From positions 682,001 through 746,000 of the forward strand of contig NZ_NOXW01000020.1 in NCBI RefSeq assembly GCF_002251855.1: a DNA stretch of 64,000 bases, read 5' to 3'. Source of the stretch: Rhodoferax sp. TH121 (GTDB taxonomy: Bacteria > Pseudomonadota > Gammaproteobacteria > Burkholderiales > Burkholderiaceae_C). The position numbers and the translations under genes were made by a program. Under the pieces are notes generated by a model. It worked only from the letters and a program-made list of their open reading frames with translations. It did not search any database and had not been told where the DNA came from. Shown piece after piece: positions 16,661 to 25,558 of the stretch (its first letter is position 1; each line of letters begins with the position of its first letter).

Positions 16661-18088
16661 ATGAGCAAGAACTTTGACGTGATCGTCATTGGCGGTGGCC
16701 CCGGTGGCTACATCGCCGCTATCCGTGCCGCCCAGTTGGGCTTCAACGTGGCCTGTATCGATGAGTGGAAGAACGCCGCTGGCGGTCCTGCTCCAGGTGG
16801 TACCTGCACCAACGTGGGCTGCATTCCTTCCAAGGCGCTGCTGCAATCGTCTGAGCACTTCAACCACGCCAACCACCACTTTGCCGAGCATGGCATCGAG
16901 GTGAAGGGTGTGAGCATGGATGTGGCCAAGATGATTGCCCGCAAGAACACCGTGGTGAAGCAGAACAACGACGGCATCCTGTACCTCTTCAAGAAGAACA
17001 AGGTGGCGTTCTTCCATGGTCGCGGTTCATTCGTTAAGGCGGCGGAAGGTGGCTACGAGATCAAGGTGGCCGGCGCGGCTGAGGAGGTCATCACGGGCAA
17101 GCAAATCATCATCGCCACCGGCTCCAATGCCCGCGCGTTGCCCGGCACACCGTTCGACGAAATCAACGTGCTGTCCAACGACGGTGCGTTGAACATCGGC
17201 GCGGTCCCCAAGAAGCTGGGCCTGATTGGTTCCGGCGTTATTGGCCTGGAAATGGGCTCGGTGTGGAAGCGCTTGGGCGCAGAGGTCACCATCCTCGAAG
17301 GTCTGCCCACCTTCCTGGGTGCGGTGGACGAAGGCGTGGCCAAGGAAGCCTTCAAGTCCTTTACCAAGCAGGGTCTCAAGATTGAGCTGGGCGTGAAAGT
17401 CGGCGAGATCAAGAACGGCAAGAAGGGCGTGTCCGTCGCCTACACCAACGCCAAGGGCGAAGCCCAGACGCTGGATGTGGACAAGCTTATTGTCTCCATT
17501 GGTCGCGTGCCCAATACCATCGGCCTGAACACCGAAGCCGTCGGCTTGGCGCTGGACGAGCGCGGTGCGATTGTGGTGGACGCAGACTGCAAAACCAATC
17601 TGCCCGGCGTGTGGGCGGTGGGCGACGTGGTGCGTGGCCCCATGCTGGCGCACAAGGCGGAAGAAGAGGGCGTTGCCGTAGCGGAGCGTATTGCTGGCCA
17701 ACAGGGTCACGTCAACTTCAACACCATCCCTTGGGTCATCTACACCAGCCCCGAGATCGCGTGGGTGGGTCGCACCGAGCAGCAGCTCAAGGCGGATGGC
17801 GTGGCTTACAAGGCTGGCCAGTTCCCGTTCCTGGCCAACGGCCGTGCACGCGCATTGGGTGACACCACTGGTTTCGTGAAGTTCCTGGCCGACGCCACGA
17901 CGGATGAAATCTTGGGTGTTCACATCGTAGGCCCTCAAGCCTCCGAGTTGATCTCTGAAGCCGTGGTAGCGATGGAGTTCAAGGCCAGCGCGGAAGACAT
18001 CGCACGCATTTGCCACGCCCACCCCTCGTTGAGTGAAGCCACGAAAGAGGCTGCGTTGGCGGTCGACAAGCGCACATTGAACTTCTGA
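16661..18088 (+). CDS. lpdA: Dihydrolipoyl dehydrogenase (E3)
   Basis: FAD-dependent disulfide oxidoreductase that reoxidises dihydrolipoyl groups of E2 with NAD+. 475 residues. N-terminal FAD loop [17 protein letters not shown], redox-active Cys49 and Cys54 in [18 protein letters not shown]-binding [13 protein letters not shown], and the C-terminal His-Glu segment HAHPSLSEA. Third gene of the operon. The ATG at 16661 follows GGAA; an in-frame TTG four codons upstream is not needed. Its stop is followed by a repeat copy. Confidence 0.97.
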   Translation: MSKNFDVIVIGGGPGGYIAAIRAAQLGFNVACIDEWKNAAGGPAPGGTCTNVGCIPSKALLQSSEHFNHANHHFAEHGIEVKGVSMDVAKMIARKNTVVKQNNDGILYLFKKNKVAFFHGRGSFVKAAEGGYEIKVAGAAEEVITGKQIIIATGSNARALPGTPFDEINVLSNDGALNIGAVPKKLGLIGSGVIGLEMGSVWKRLGAEVTILEGLPTFLGAVDEGVAKEAFKSFTKQGLKIELGVKVGEIKNGKKGVSVAYTNAKGEAQTLDVDKLIVSIGRVPNTIGLNTEAVGLALDERGAIVVDADCKTNLPGVWAVGDVVRGPMLAHKAEEEGVAVAERIAGQQGHVNFNTIPWVIYTSPEIAWVGRTEQQLKADGVAYKAGQFPFLANGRARALGDTTGFVKFLADATTDEILGVHIVGPQASELISEAVVAMEFKASAEDIARICHAHPSLSEATKEAALAVDKRTLNF

Positions 18089-18099
18089 TCAAAATTAGT

Positions 18100-18157
18100 G
18101 CCAAATAAGCTGCTAGGTCGCATGAATAGTGCGCTAGCAGCTTCTCTTTTTGTAGCA
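18100..18157 (-). repeat. Dispersed intergenic element, copy 3 (diverged)
   Basis: Read on the minus strand it starts TGCTACAAAAAG, has AAGCTGCTAGCGCA and ends in ACCTAGCAGC. It fills the lpd-zapE gap and lies antisense to the presumed transcript. Both the inner (CTTGC to CTAGC) and outer boxes have changed, in a way that makes the two ends pair (GCTGCTAG with CTAGCAGC). Confidence 0.65.
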
Positions 18158-18171
18158 TACCGGAGCTTGTT

Positions 18172-19269
18172 TTGAGCGTCAAAGAAGCCTATTCGGCGGA
18201 GTTGAAGGCCCGTGGATACACCGCAGACCCCGCACAATTGCGGGCCGTCGACGCGCTGGAGCGCTGCGCGCATGACTGGGCGGTGTACAAATCCAAGCGC
18301 TCCAATGCCCTGAAGAAACTGATCAATCGGCCTGAAATCCCGCGTGGGGTTTACATGTACGGTGGCGTCGGCAGGGGCAAGAGTTTTTTGATGGACTGCT
18401 TTTTCAACGCAGTCCCCTTGAAGCGCAAGACCCGATTGCACTTCCATGAATTCATGCGCGAGGTGCACCGCGAGCTGGTGGATTTGCAGGGGACGGTGAA
18501 TCCCCTGGACGAATTGGGCAAACGCATGGCGAAGCGCTATCGCCTGATTTGCTTTGACGAGTTTCACGTGGCGGATATCACCGATGCCATGATCCTGCAC
18601 CGCTTGCTGAATGCCTTGTTTGACAATGGCGTGGGCTTTGTGACCACGTCCAATTTCAAGCCTGACGACCTGTACCCCGGTGGACTGCACCGCGACCGTA
18701 TATTGCCAGCCATTGCACTGTTAAATGCCAAGTTGGAAGTGCTGAACGTGGATAACGGCACCGATTACCGCCGCCGGACTTTGGAGGACGCCAAGCTTTA
18801 CCACGTGCCCTGCGGTTCTGAGGCTGACGAAGCCATGGCTGCCACCTTCAGCGCGTTGGCCGAGATGCACGATGAAGATCCTTTGCTGCACATTGAGTCG
18901 CGTGAAATCAGGGCGAGACGCAAAGCAGGTGGCGTCGTATGGTTTGATTTCAAAACCCTCTGCGGGGGGCCTCGCTCACAAAACGACTACCTGGAGATTG
19001 CTTCGCAATTTCATACGGTTTTTTTGAGCGACGTTCCCCACATGCCCGTGCGTATGGCGTCTGAAGCAAGACGTTTTACTTGGCTGGTGGACGTGTTGTA
19101 TGACCGGCGCGTCAAACTCATCATGTCGGCTGCGGTAGCGCCCGAAGCGCTTTACACCGAAGGGCCCATGTCGCATGAGTTTCCGCGCACGGTGTCCCGC
19201 TTGACGGAGATGCAGTCCAAGGAGTTTTTGGACCTGGAGCGTCGAACGGTGGATACCCGACTGACATGA
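18172..19269 (+). CDS. zapE: Cell division protein ZapE (AFG1-like ATPase)
   Basis: AAA-type ATPase that associates with the Z ring at constriction. 365 residues. Walker A GGVGRGKS at residues 64-71 and Walker B LICFDEFHVAD, followed by the family segment MILHRLLNALFDNG and the C-terminal LSDVPHMP and FTWLVDVLYD blocks. The start is a TTG at 18172 with GGAG eight bases upstream; no upstream ATG exists in frame. The end overlaps the next gene by ATGA. Its position next to the suc/lpd genes is common in Burkholderiales. Confidence 0.93.
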   Translation: MSVKEAYSAELKARGYTADPAQLRAVDALERCAHDWAVYKSKRSNALKKLINRPEIPRGVYMYGGVGRGKSFLMDCFFNAVPLKRKTRLHFHEFMREVHRELVDLQGTVNPLDELGKRMAKRYRLICFDEFHVADITDAMILHRLLNALFDNGVGFVTTSNFKPDDLYPGGLHRDRILPAIALLNAKLEVLNVDNGTDYRRRTLEDAKLYHVPCGSEADEAMAATFSALAEMHDEDPLLHIESREIRARRKAGGVVWFDFKTLCGGPRSQNDYLEIASQFHTVFLSDVPHMPVRMASEARRFTWLVDVLYDRRVKLIMSAAVAPEALYTEGPMSHEFPRTVSRLTEMQSKEFLDLERRTVDTRLT

Positions 19270-19853
19270 TTCGCACGCGCATGATCGGGCTTGTGTTGGT
19301 CTGCGGGGGATGCATTTGGGCCCCGGTGCTTGGCTTGGCGCAGGAGGCAGCCCAGTCCCAGTATGACGACATCACCTCAGCGCGCACGCGCGCAGAGGCC
19401 GACTTTGCCGAACAAGAGCAGGCGTGTTACGGGCGTTTCACGGTCCAGTCTTGCCTGGACCGGGTTGCCGCCAAGCGTCGAGCGCTGGAGCGTGATCTCA
19501 AAAAACAAGAGGACTCATTGAACGCTGCCCGGCGCCAGCAGCGTGCCCAAGAGCAGTTGCAGCGCAGCGCAGAGAAGGCGCGTGACCGGGAAACCCCTAT
19601 TGTTGAGTCGCCGGACTTTGCTGCGCGACGCCAGCTGGTTCAGAATGAGAAACAAGAAGCCCATCGTCGGCTACCGTTACCTTCCGTGGCTGTCAGCAAA
19701 CCGTTGCCAACAGCGCCATCATTGGCTGAGCAGTCTGCTATGAAAGACGCTCATGCTGCCAAGCAGCGTGCCGCGCAAGAGCGGCGCACAGCGCGCGACG
19801 AGCGCTTACGAGACGCCAAGGAAACAACACCCGTCTTGCCTCTGCCCCAGTAA
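19266..19853 (+). CDS. Exported coiled-coil protein of unknown function
   Basis: 195 residues with a Sec signal peptide (LVCGGCIWAPVLGLA, cut about GLA/QEA). The body is charged and mostly helical, rich in Arg, Gln, Ala and Glu (for example KQEDSLNAARRQQRAQEQLQ), with two Cys in a short segment (ACYGRFTVQSCLDR) that may form a disulfide. The C-terminal third is Pro-rich, then helical again. It starts within the zapE stop (ATGA overlap), so it is translationally coupled to zapE. I recognise no named family. A periplasmic structural role in division is conceivable from the context, but unsupported. Confidence 0.8.
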   Translation: MIRTRMIGLVLVCGGCIWAPVLGLAQEAAQSQYDDITSARTRAEADFAEQEQACYGRFTVQSCLDRVAAKRRALERDLKKQEDSLNAARRQQRAQEQLQRSAEKARDRETPIVESPDFAARRQLVQNEKQEAHRRLPLPSVAVSKPLPTAPSLAEQSAMKDAHAAKQRAAQERRTARDERLRDAKETTPVLPLPQ

Positions 19854-19880
19854 GCGGGCGGCGGATTCCGCATGTACAAA

Positions 19881-20645
19881 TCAGGCGTGAAGGGATTCGA
19901 CTTTCACGACCACCAGCGACAAATTGTCGCCCCCACCGTGGGCACGTGAACGCGCCTTCTCGATCAGGAATTCGGTGGCTTCGCGTGCCGACAAGGTGGA
20001 CAGCACAGAGCCCAACTCGCCGTTGTTGAAGTAGTGCCAGACGCCATCGCTGCAAGCCAATAGGACGTCCCCCGCGCGCAGCTTGGGTATGAAATGGAAG
20101 TCCACGGGCGGATCACTCTCGGTCCCTAGGCAGCCCATCAGGATGTTGGACTGGGGGTGTACGGCAGCCTGTTCTTCGGTGAGTTCTCCGCGGTTCACCA
20201 GTGCCTGCACATACGAATGATCCATGGTGCGCTTCACGAAGCGATTGCCGTGGTAGTGGTAGACCCGGGAGTCGCCTGTATGGGCCCAGTGGCAGTCGCC
20301 ACCTGGGTTGATCAGGAATGCGGCCAGTGTGCTGTGGGGCTCCTCCTCAGAGGAGATGGCCGTCAGCTTAATAACAATATGGGCTTCCTGCACCACCTGC
20401 ATCAGGGTGGCTGCAGCGTCATCGGTATCCGGGTCGTAGCGCTCAAACAGTTGCTTGGCCGTCATCATCACCTGGTCTGAAGCCTTGCGTCCACCGCTGC
20501 GGCCACCCATGCCATCGGCGACTACGGCCAACAGACAGCCGTTCACCCGAGGGTGCTTGAGCAGAGCCACCTGGTCCTGCTGGTATTCGCGGTCACCCTT
20601 GTGGATGCCGGTAGAGGCGGTAAGACGGTATCCGGTCGTGGCCAT
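19881..20645 (-). CDS. PP2C-family serine/threonine phosphatase
   Basis: Metal-dependent protein phosphatase of the PPM/PP2C type, 254 residues. Motifs in order: GDREYQQDQ, VVADGMGG, HTGDSRVYHY, CSDGVWHYF and GGDNLSLVVV, which carry the conserved Asp residues that bind two Mn/Mg ions. No transmembrane or FHA region is present. Cognate kinase and substrates are not in the window. The gene converges on the coiled-coil gene to its left and is divergent from the DUF465 gene to its right. Confidence 0.93.
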   Translation of the reverse strand: MATTGYRLTASTGIHKGDREYQQDQVALLKHPRVNGCLLAVVADGMGGRSGGRKASDQVMMTAKQLFERYDPDTDDAAATLMQVVQEAHIVIKLTAISSEEEPHSTLAAFLINPGGDCHWAHTGDSRVYHYHGNRFVKRTMDHSYVQALVNRGELTEEQAAVHPQSNILMGCLGTESDPPVDFHFIPKLRAGDVLLACSDGVWHYFNNGELGSVLSTLSAREATEFLIEKARSRAHGGGDNLSLVVVKVESLHA

Positions 20646-20706
20646 GGTGTGCGAACAAATAGGGTGTTTGGGGTTGTGGGGTGCAGTCCGGCCGTATTAT
20701 CGAGCG

Positions 20707-20727
20707 GGCACCTTGTAGTTCGGTGCC
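20707..20727. other. Hairpin between the PP2C and DUF465 genes
   Basis: GGCACC and GGTGCC pair around a nine-base loop, then ATTT. It lies in the 112-base divergent gap about 30 bases before the DUF465 start, downstream of a TATTAT that could be a -10 element. It is probably a leader structure. Confidence 0.3.
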
Positions 20728-20757
20728 ATTTAACCACGTACTTCTCCCCATTTACCC

Positions 20758-20961
20758 TTGGAAACGAATCACCACTCCCCGCAGCGCCGCCTGATTGAAT
20801 TGCGCATGGAGCACAGCGATCTGGATGCGCTGATTGACCGTGCCCATGAGGACGCTCCGACCGACGAGTTGATGATGCGCAGGCTTAAAAAGCGCCGGCT
20901 TGCCCTGCGTGATGAGATTGCGCGTTTGCAAGGCGCTTTGCAACCCGACGAACCTGCCTGA
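20758..20961 (+). CDS. DUF465 (YdcH-family) small protein
   Basis: 67 residues, helical, matching the DUF465 pattern: RRLIELRMEHSDLDALIDRA, then LKKRRLALRDEIARL. The function is unknown; family members are small coiled-coil dimers. A stop codon precedes the frame at 20731, and the only usual start before the conserved part is TTG 20758, without a good Shine-Dalgarno. The first Met at residue 17 would cut into the domain. It is followed after three bases by the helicase gene. Confidence 0.8.
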   Translation: METNHHSPQRRLIELRMEHSDLDALIDRAHEDAPTDELMMRRLKKRRLALRDEIARLQGALQPDEPA

Positions 20962-20964
20962 ATC

Positions 20965-22977
20965 GTGACGCTTACCCAAGCCGTTGAGCAGGCCATGGCG
21001 GCCCAAGGTCCACTGGCACGTTCGGTAGAGGGGTTCAGGCCGCGCGAAGGCCAGCGGGTGATGGCCGATGCCATCGCAAAGACGCTGGAACAGGGGGGGG
21101 TGATGGTGGTGGAGGCTGGGACCGGGGTTGGTAAGACCTTTGCGTATTTGTTGCCGGCCTTGTTGAGTGGTGGGCGTACCCTGATCTCAACGGCAACCAA
21201 GGCCTTGCAAGACCAGCTGTTTGGCCGCGACATTCCGCAGTTGCTCGCTGCCCTGGGGCTGCCCACCCGCGTGGCGCTGCTCAAGGGCCGAACCAGCTAC
21301 CTGTGCCTGAGTCGCCTGCAACAGGCAAGGCATAGCGGTATGTTGCCCCGCCCTGCAGATCTGCGAGCATTGGCATCTGTAGAGCACTGGGCCTTGGTGA
21401 CACGCAACGGTGATTTGGCGGAGCTGGCGGCTCTGGATGAACAGTCACCAGTCATTCCGCTGGTTACATCGACCCGGGAGAACTGCACAGGTACACAGTG
21501 TTCCCAGTTCCAAGGCTGTCATGTCTACCGGGCCAGGCGTGAGGCGATGGCTGCCGACGTGGTAGTGATAAACCACCACCTGTTTTTTGCAGACTGGAAT
21601 GTGCGCGAATCTGGGGTTGCAGAGTTGTTGCCCACCGTAAACGCCGTTGTGTTTGATGAAGCGCACCAACTCAATGAAATTGGCATCCAGTTTCTGGGCC
21701 GCCAGTTGGGAACGGGGCAGTTGCTGGCGTGGGGGAGGGATTTGGTCACGCTCGGGCTGCTGCATGCGCGGGGATTTGCCGATTGGCAAGAGCTTGCCAT
21801 GCGCCTGGAAGGGGCGCTGGCAGAGTGGCAACTGGCGTGCAAGGCACCAGCTGCCCCTCAAACCCGATTGCGATGGGTAGGGGAGGCACCTCAGGGTGTT
21901 GTGCCTGCGCAGTGGCATCAGGTCCTGGCTCAAGTGGATAGGGCTTTGGCTGATGCCATTGCCGCATTGACCAGCGTGGCAGGGGCAGCAGAGGCCCTTG
22001 TTGCCCTGCATTCACGGGCCCTGGCGCTAGTAGAGCAGCTGACGCATTTCCGTCAGCCCCCAACAGACGGCGGTGTGCGGTGGATTGAAAGTGGCATACG
22101 CTTGCGGATGCAGGAGTCGCCGTTGACGATTGCGGATGCACTGCGTGAGCGTCTGATCGAGAGTGGCGACGTGCACGCAGGCCCTGCGTGGGTTTTTACG
22201 TCTGCGACCCTGGGTCAGGATGCCGGTTTGGCTTCTTTCGTGTCTACGCATGGACTGGAAGGGGCCCAAGTCCTGCAAGTTTCAAGTCCCTTTGACTATG
22301 CGCGACAAGCGTGCCTCTATGTTCCTGCAGGCTTTCCCAAGCCTTCAGATACGCGCCATAGCGACGAGGTCGCAGAATTGGTCGGGCAGGCAGCGCATCT
22401 ATTGGGGGGGCGGACCCTCGTTCTGACGACCACCTTGAGGGCAATGCGGCGCATTGCTGACATATTGCGCGCCCGCTTGCCCGAATCCGGCTCCTTGCAG
22501 GTGCTGTTGCAAGGCGAGGCATCCAAACGCGAATTGTTGGCCCGCTTTACAGGAGCGGGTGAGTCTGGCTATGTCCTGGTCGCTACGGGCTCCTTTTGGG
22601 AAGGTGTGGATGTGCCTGGCGATGCTTTGCAGTTGGTGGTGATTGACAAAATTCCTTTTGCCCCTCCCGATGACCCGGTGGTGGAGGCGCGCTGCCTTCA
22701 GCTGGAAGCAGAGGGTAAAAGTCCCTTCACCTGTTACCAGCTACCCCAAGCAGCCATGGCGCTCAAACAAGGCGTTGGGCGCTTGATCCGGCGTGAGACA
22801 GACCGTGGCGTGTTGGTGATTTGTGACGTGCGGTTGCTGCAGATGGGTTATGGCCGAAGTCTGCTGGCGAGCTTGCCAGACATGCCTCTGCTGGGACATG
22901 TCGAAGAGTTTCACCAAGCGCTGCGTGCGCTTACCAAACCTTCCACCATGGATCCGTATTCGTCTTTCCGCCTCTGA
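20965..22977 (+). CDS. ATP-dependent DNA helicase, DinG/YoaA family
   Basis: XPD-like superfamily 2 helicase with a predicted 4Fe-4S cluster. 670 residues, GTG start at 20965. Motif I EAGTGVGKTFAYL at about 47-58. The four cluster cysteines are Cys114, Cys174, Cys179 and Cys185 (ENCTGTQCSQFQGC). Motif II FDEAHQLNE, motif V/VI region QGVGRLIRRETDRG. Expected to unwind R-loops or damaged DNA. The 3' end overlaps the opposing bamD gene by 47 bases. An eight-G run lies at 21093-21100 inside codons 43-46. Confidence 0.93.
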   Translation: MTLTQAVEQAMAAQGPLARSVEGFRPREGQRVMADAIAKTLEQGGVMVVEAGTGVGKTFAYLLPALLSGGRTLISTATKALQDQLFGRDIPQLLAALGLPTRVALLKGRTSYLCLSRLQQARHSGMLPRPADLRALASVEHWALVTRNGDLAELAALDEQSPVIPLVTSTRENCTGTQCSQFQGCHVYRARREAMAADVVVINHHLFFADWNVRESGVAELLPTVNAVVFDEAHQLNEIGIQFLGRQLGTGQLLAWGRDLVTLGLLHARGFADWQELAMRLEGALAEWQLACKAPAAPQTRLRWVGEAPQGVVPAQWHQVLAQVDRALADAIAALTSVAGAAEALVALHSRALALVEQLTHFRQPPTDGGVRWIESGIRLRMQESPLTIADALRERLIESGDVHAGPAWVFTSATLGQDAGLASFVSTHGLEGAQVLQVSSPFDYARQACLYVPAGFPKPSDTRHSDEVAELVGQAAHLLGGRTLVLTTTLRAMRRIADILRARLPESGSLQVLLQGEASKRELLARFTGAGESGYVLVATGSFWEGVDVPGDALQLVVIDKIPFAPPDDPVVEARCLQLEAEGKSPFTCYQLPQAAMALKQGVGRLIRRETDRGVLVICDVRLLQMGYGRSLLASLPDMPLLGHVEEFHQALRALTKPSTMDPYSSFRL

Positions 22978-23737
22978 GTACATAGTCAGATTGCGGATAG
23001 TTCTTTTCCAGAATTCGCTTGGCATCATCACGCAGTTGCTCCATGCCCAATGCGTCATACGATTTGTACAAGATGAACAGCGCCTCCTCGATGGCGGGCA
23101 CGTCGCGGTAGTCCGTGACCGCTTGTTGAGCCCGGTTGGCAGCAGCAAGGTAGGCACCACGCTTGTAGTAGTAGCGGGCCACATGCACTTCGTACTGTGC
23201 CAGGGAGCCAACGATATAGGCCATGCGTTGCCGAGCGTCGGGTGTATAGCGTGAATCGGGAAAGCGCGAACTCAACTCTTTGAAGGATTCAAACGATTCT
23301 TTTGCCGCCTTCTGGTCCCGCTCAGACAGGTCCTGTCGCGTAATGGACGAGAGCAGTCCCAGGTCATCGTTGAAGTTGATGATGCCCTTGAGGTAGAGGG
23401 CGTAGTCTAGTGCCGGACTCGCAGGGTGCAGTTTGAGAAAGCGGTCTAGTGTCGCAAGGGCTTGCGCAGGCTCGGCCGCTTTGTAGTGCGCATATGCTTT
23501 ATCCAGCTGTGCCTGTTGGGCCAGCGGTGTACCGGCAGCACGAGCCTCCAGTTTTTCAAGCAACGGAACAGCCTTGTCCCATTGGGAGGAGCCCATTTCA
23601 TCTTTGGCTTCGGCGTACAGGCGGTTGGGGCTCATGCCGGCTGTCTTGTCGATAGGGGTCGATGAACATCCGGCTACGACCAGCGATACGGCCGCCCATA
23701 GTGAGGCATAAACGACCGATAATTTCACACGCAGCAT
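22931..23737 (-). CDS. bamD: Outer-membrane assembly lipoprotein BamD
   Basis: Essential lipoprotein of the BAM complex that inserts outer-membrane proteins. 268 residues. Lipobox VVAGC with the lipidated Cys24, then five TPR-like repeats (for example ALATLDRFLKLHPASPALDYALYLKG and FKELSSRFPDSRY). It ends with the typical WWKVW tail. Transcribed from the minus strand behind a perfect TATAAT. Its last 16 codons overlap the end of the DinG-type helicase gene on the other strand. BamB, another BAM part, is encoded at 33.5 kb. Confidence 0.97.
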   Translation of the reverse strand: MLRVKLSVVYASLWAAVSLVVAGCSSTPIDKTAGMSPNRLYAEAKDEMGSSQWDKAVPLLEKLEARAAGTPLAQQAQLDKAYAHYKAAEPAQALATLDRFLKLHPASPALDYALYLKGIINFNDDLGLLSSITRQDLSERDQKAAKESFESFKELSSRFPDSRYTPDARQRMAYIVGSLAQYEVHVARYYYKRGAYLAAANRAQQAVTDYRDVPAIEEALFILYKSYDALGMEQLRDDAKRILEKNYPQSDYVLRGGKTNTDPWWKVW

Positions 23738-23738
23738 C

Positions 23739-24782
23739 TTGGGGACCTTCTTGAATCAGACCGGCGGAATTATATCGACGCATACCAGTGAGCCCGATTC
23801 GGAAGACGAGGCATTGGATGGGGTTTCTGAGGTTGAGCTTCGCAAGGTTTCGGTCAATGCGGAACAGCATGGTGAGCGTATCGATCGTGCCCTGGCTCTT
23901 GCTGCTGGCGAGTTTTCTCGCAATTACCTGCAGCAATTGATCGATGAAGGGGCCGTGACCCTCAATGGCCGGGCGGTTGGCAAACCCGCTCTGCGCGTCA
24001 AGGCTGGCGACGTCATTGCAGTGGAGCTGCGACCTACCCAGCAAAGCCAAGCCTTCAAGGCCCAGGCCATGGATTTGGAAGTTGTCTACGAAGACGCCCA
24101 CCTTTTGGTCATCAATAAGCCAGCCGGTTTGGTGGTGCATCCTGCACCGGGGAACTGGAGCGGGACCCTGCTCAATGGTTTGTTGGCCAGAGATCCTGAG
24201 TTCGCAAGTGTTCCGCGAGCCGGTATCGTGCATCGGCTGGACAAGGACACCAGTGGATTGATGGTTGTTGCTCGTACGCGTGCGGCTATGGATGCCTTGG
24301 TCAAGGCGATCGCCGCACGTGAAGTCAGTCGGCAATATTTGGCGCTGGCCCACCAGCCTTGGAGGGGTGGGGCACAGGTAACTGTGGACAAACCCATCGG
24401 ACGAGACCCCCGCAATCGCTTGCGTATGGCTGTGGTGGATTTATCGGTTTCCCCGGGTAAGCAGGCCAAGACGGATGTGTTTTGGCAGGCCAATTCGGTC
24501 GCAGGATGTTGGGTCCGTTGTGCCTTGCATACTGGGCGAACACACCAGATTCGCGTGCATATGGCCTCGCTGGGGCATCCCTTGGTCGGTGATGTGCTGT
24601 ACGGAGGGCGCCCCGAGTCCGGTATGCACCGGCAGGCCTTGCATGCATTTCGTCTGGCTTTTCACCACCCGGTTACCGGGGTGTGGCAGGAATTCCATGC
24701 CGAACCGGCCGCTGATTTTCTGGCTCTTTTGGCCTTGTGGGGGCTCAGTTACAATCCCAACGCAGGTCCGGGAGGACACTGA
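23739..24782 (+). CDS. rluD: 23S rRNA pseudouridine(1911/1915/1917) synthase
   Basis: Converts three uridines of helix 69 of 23S rRNA to pseudouridine. S4-like RNA-binding domain at about 40-95 (ERIDRALALAAGEFSRNYLQQLI), catalytic core with the active Asp168 in VHRLDKDTSGL, and the late HQIRVHMASLGHPLVGD block. The start is uncertain. TTG 23739 is the longest form but leaves one base to bamD. TTG 23814, preceded by GGAAGACGAGG, keeps the whole S4 domain and lies downstream of the bamD promoter; it may be the real one. The divergent bamD/rluD arrangement is common in Proteobacteria. Confidence 0.9.
   Translation: MGTFLNQTGGIISTHTSEPDSEDEALDGVSEVELRKVSVNAEQHGERIDRALALAAGEFSRNYLQQLIDEGAVTLNGRAVGKPALRVKAGDVIAVELRPTQQSQAFKAQAMDLEVVYEDAHLLVINKPAGLVVHPAPGNWSGTLLNGLLARDPEFASVPRAGIVHRLDKDTSGLMVVARTRAAMDALVKAIAAREVSRQYLALAHQPWRGGAQVTVDKPIGRDPRNRLRMAVVDLSVSPGKQAKTDVFWQANSVAGCWVRCALHTGRTHQIRVHMASLGHPLVGDVLYGGRPESGMHRQALHAFRLAFHHPVTGVWQEFHAEPAADFLALLALWGLSYNPNAGPGGH
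23769..23774 (-). promoter_or_regulatory. -10 element of bamD
   Basis: On the minus strand the sequence reads TATAAT, a perfect sigma-70 -10 box, 31 bases before the bamD ATG. AAGGT serves as ribosome site. The -35 is weak. It lies inside the longest possible reading of rluD. Confidence 0.5.
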
Positions 24783-24877
24783 TGCGCCCAAGCCCACCGC
24801 TTGTGGCCAGCCACCCATGCGCTGCCAACGCGCCGATTGCCAACGACGATCATTGTGATCGCTCAATTTGCTGGTGA
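24782..24877 (+). CDS. Possible 31-residue small ORF between rluD and scpB
   Basis: An ATG overlaps the rluD stop (TGATG) and is preceded by GGGAGG at ideal distance. The frame reads MRPSPPLVASHPCAAN, then a Cys/Asp/His-containing tail, and stops at 24875-24877. The ribosome site is stronger than that of either flanking gene. There is no known family; it could be a coupling leader for scpB rather than a functional peptide. Confidence 0.3.
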   Translation: MRPSPPLVASHPCAANAPIANDDHCDRSICW

Positions 24878-24898
24878 CTTTTTCGAAACGTCGTGACT

Positions 24899-25558
24899 AT
24901 GAACATGGTCGATGCCAAGCGAGTCCTTGAGACCGCTTTGATGTGTGCACAACAACCATTGCCGCTGAAAAACATGCGGGAGCTGTTTGCGGATGCGATT
25001 GGTGTGGATTCCATCAAGCAAATGCTGGAGGATTTGCGCAATGATTGGGCCGGGCGCGGCATGGAGTTAGTCAATGTGGCTACAGGGTGGCGCTTTCAGA
25101 GTCGTCCCGAAATGCGGGAATTCCTTGATCGCCTGCACCCTGAAAAACCTCCCAAGTACACCCGCGCCACGTTGGAAACTTTGGCCATCATTGCGTACCG
25201 CCAGCCTGTGACCCGGGGTGATATGGAGGATATTCGCGGGGTAACGATTAGCTCTTTGTTGATCAAGCAGTTGGAAGACCGGGGTTGGGTCGAGGTGATT
25301 GGTCACCGTGAGGCGCCCGGCAGACCTGCCCTGTTTGCTACCACCAAGCAGTTTTTGGATGATTTAGGGATTGCTTCTCTAGACCAGTTGCCTTTGCTGG
25401 AGCCCCCTGCCCAAGCAGGTGATGCACTCGTTGAGATGGCATCGGCCCTGGAAGACCCCGTCAGCCCAGCTACAGCAGGTGATGCGGGTCCTCAAATGAC
25501 GATGTCCCTCGACGCACCCCTTACCCTTGAATCTGAAATGGGTCCCACACATGAATGA
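24899..25558 (+). CDS. scpB: Segregation and condensation protein B
   Basis: Kleisin-associated subunit of the SMC-ScpAB condensin, made of two winged helices. The C-terminal winged helix is visible at [29 protein letters not shown] and the following [19 protein letters not shown]. 219 residues. The start could also be GTG 24893 or ATG 24905; I chose the middle ATG. The C-terminal 50 residues are an acidic, low-complexity tail typical of beta-proteobacterial ScpB. The stop overlaps the start of rluB by eight bases, so the two are coupled. No scpA or smc is in the window. Confidence 0.93.
   Translation: MNMVDAKRVLETALMCAQQPLPLKNMRELFADAIGVDSIKQMLEDLRNDWAGRGMELVNVATGWRFQSRPEMREFLDRLHPEKPPKYTRATLETLAIIAYRQPVTRGDMEDIRGVTISSLLIKQLEDRGWVEVIGHREAPGRPALFATTKQFLDDLGIASLDQLPLLEPPAQAGDALVEMASALEDPVSPATAGDAGPQMTMSLDAPLTLESEMGPTHE

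Noticed and set aside
17027-18022. 331-residue open frame opposite lpd
   Set aside because: Antisense shadow of lpd with no recognisable domain.
18100-18157. tRNA- or small-RNA-like structure between lpd and zapE
   Set aside because: The pairing comes from the two ends of the dispersed element; no tRNA features or promoter-terminator pair are present.
21093-21100. Run of eight G in the DinG-type helicase gene, possible phase-variation tract
   Set aside because: The gene is a housekeeping type in frame, a single short tract is expected by chance in GC-rich DNA, and contingency loci are not expected for this function.
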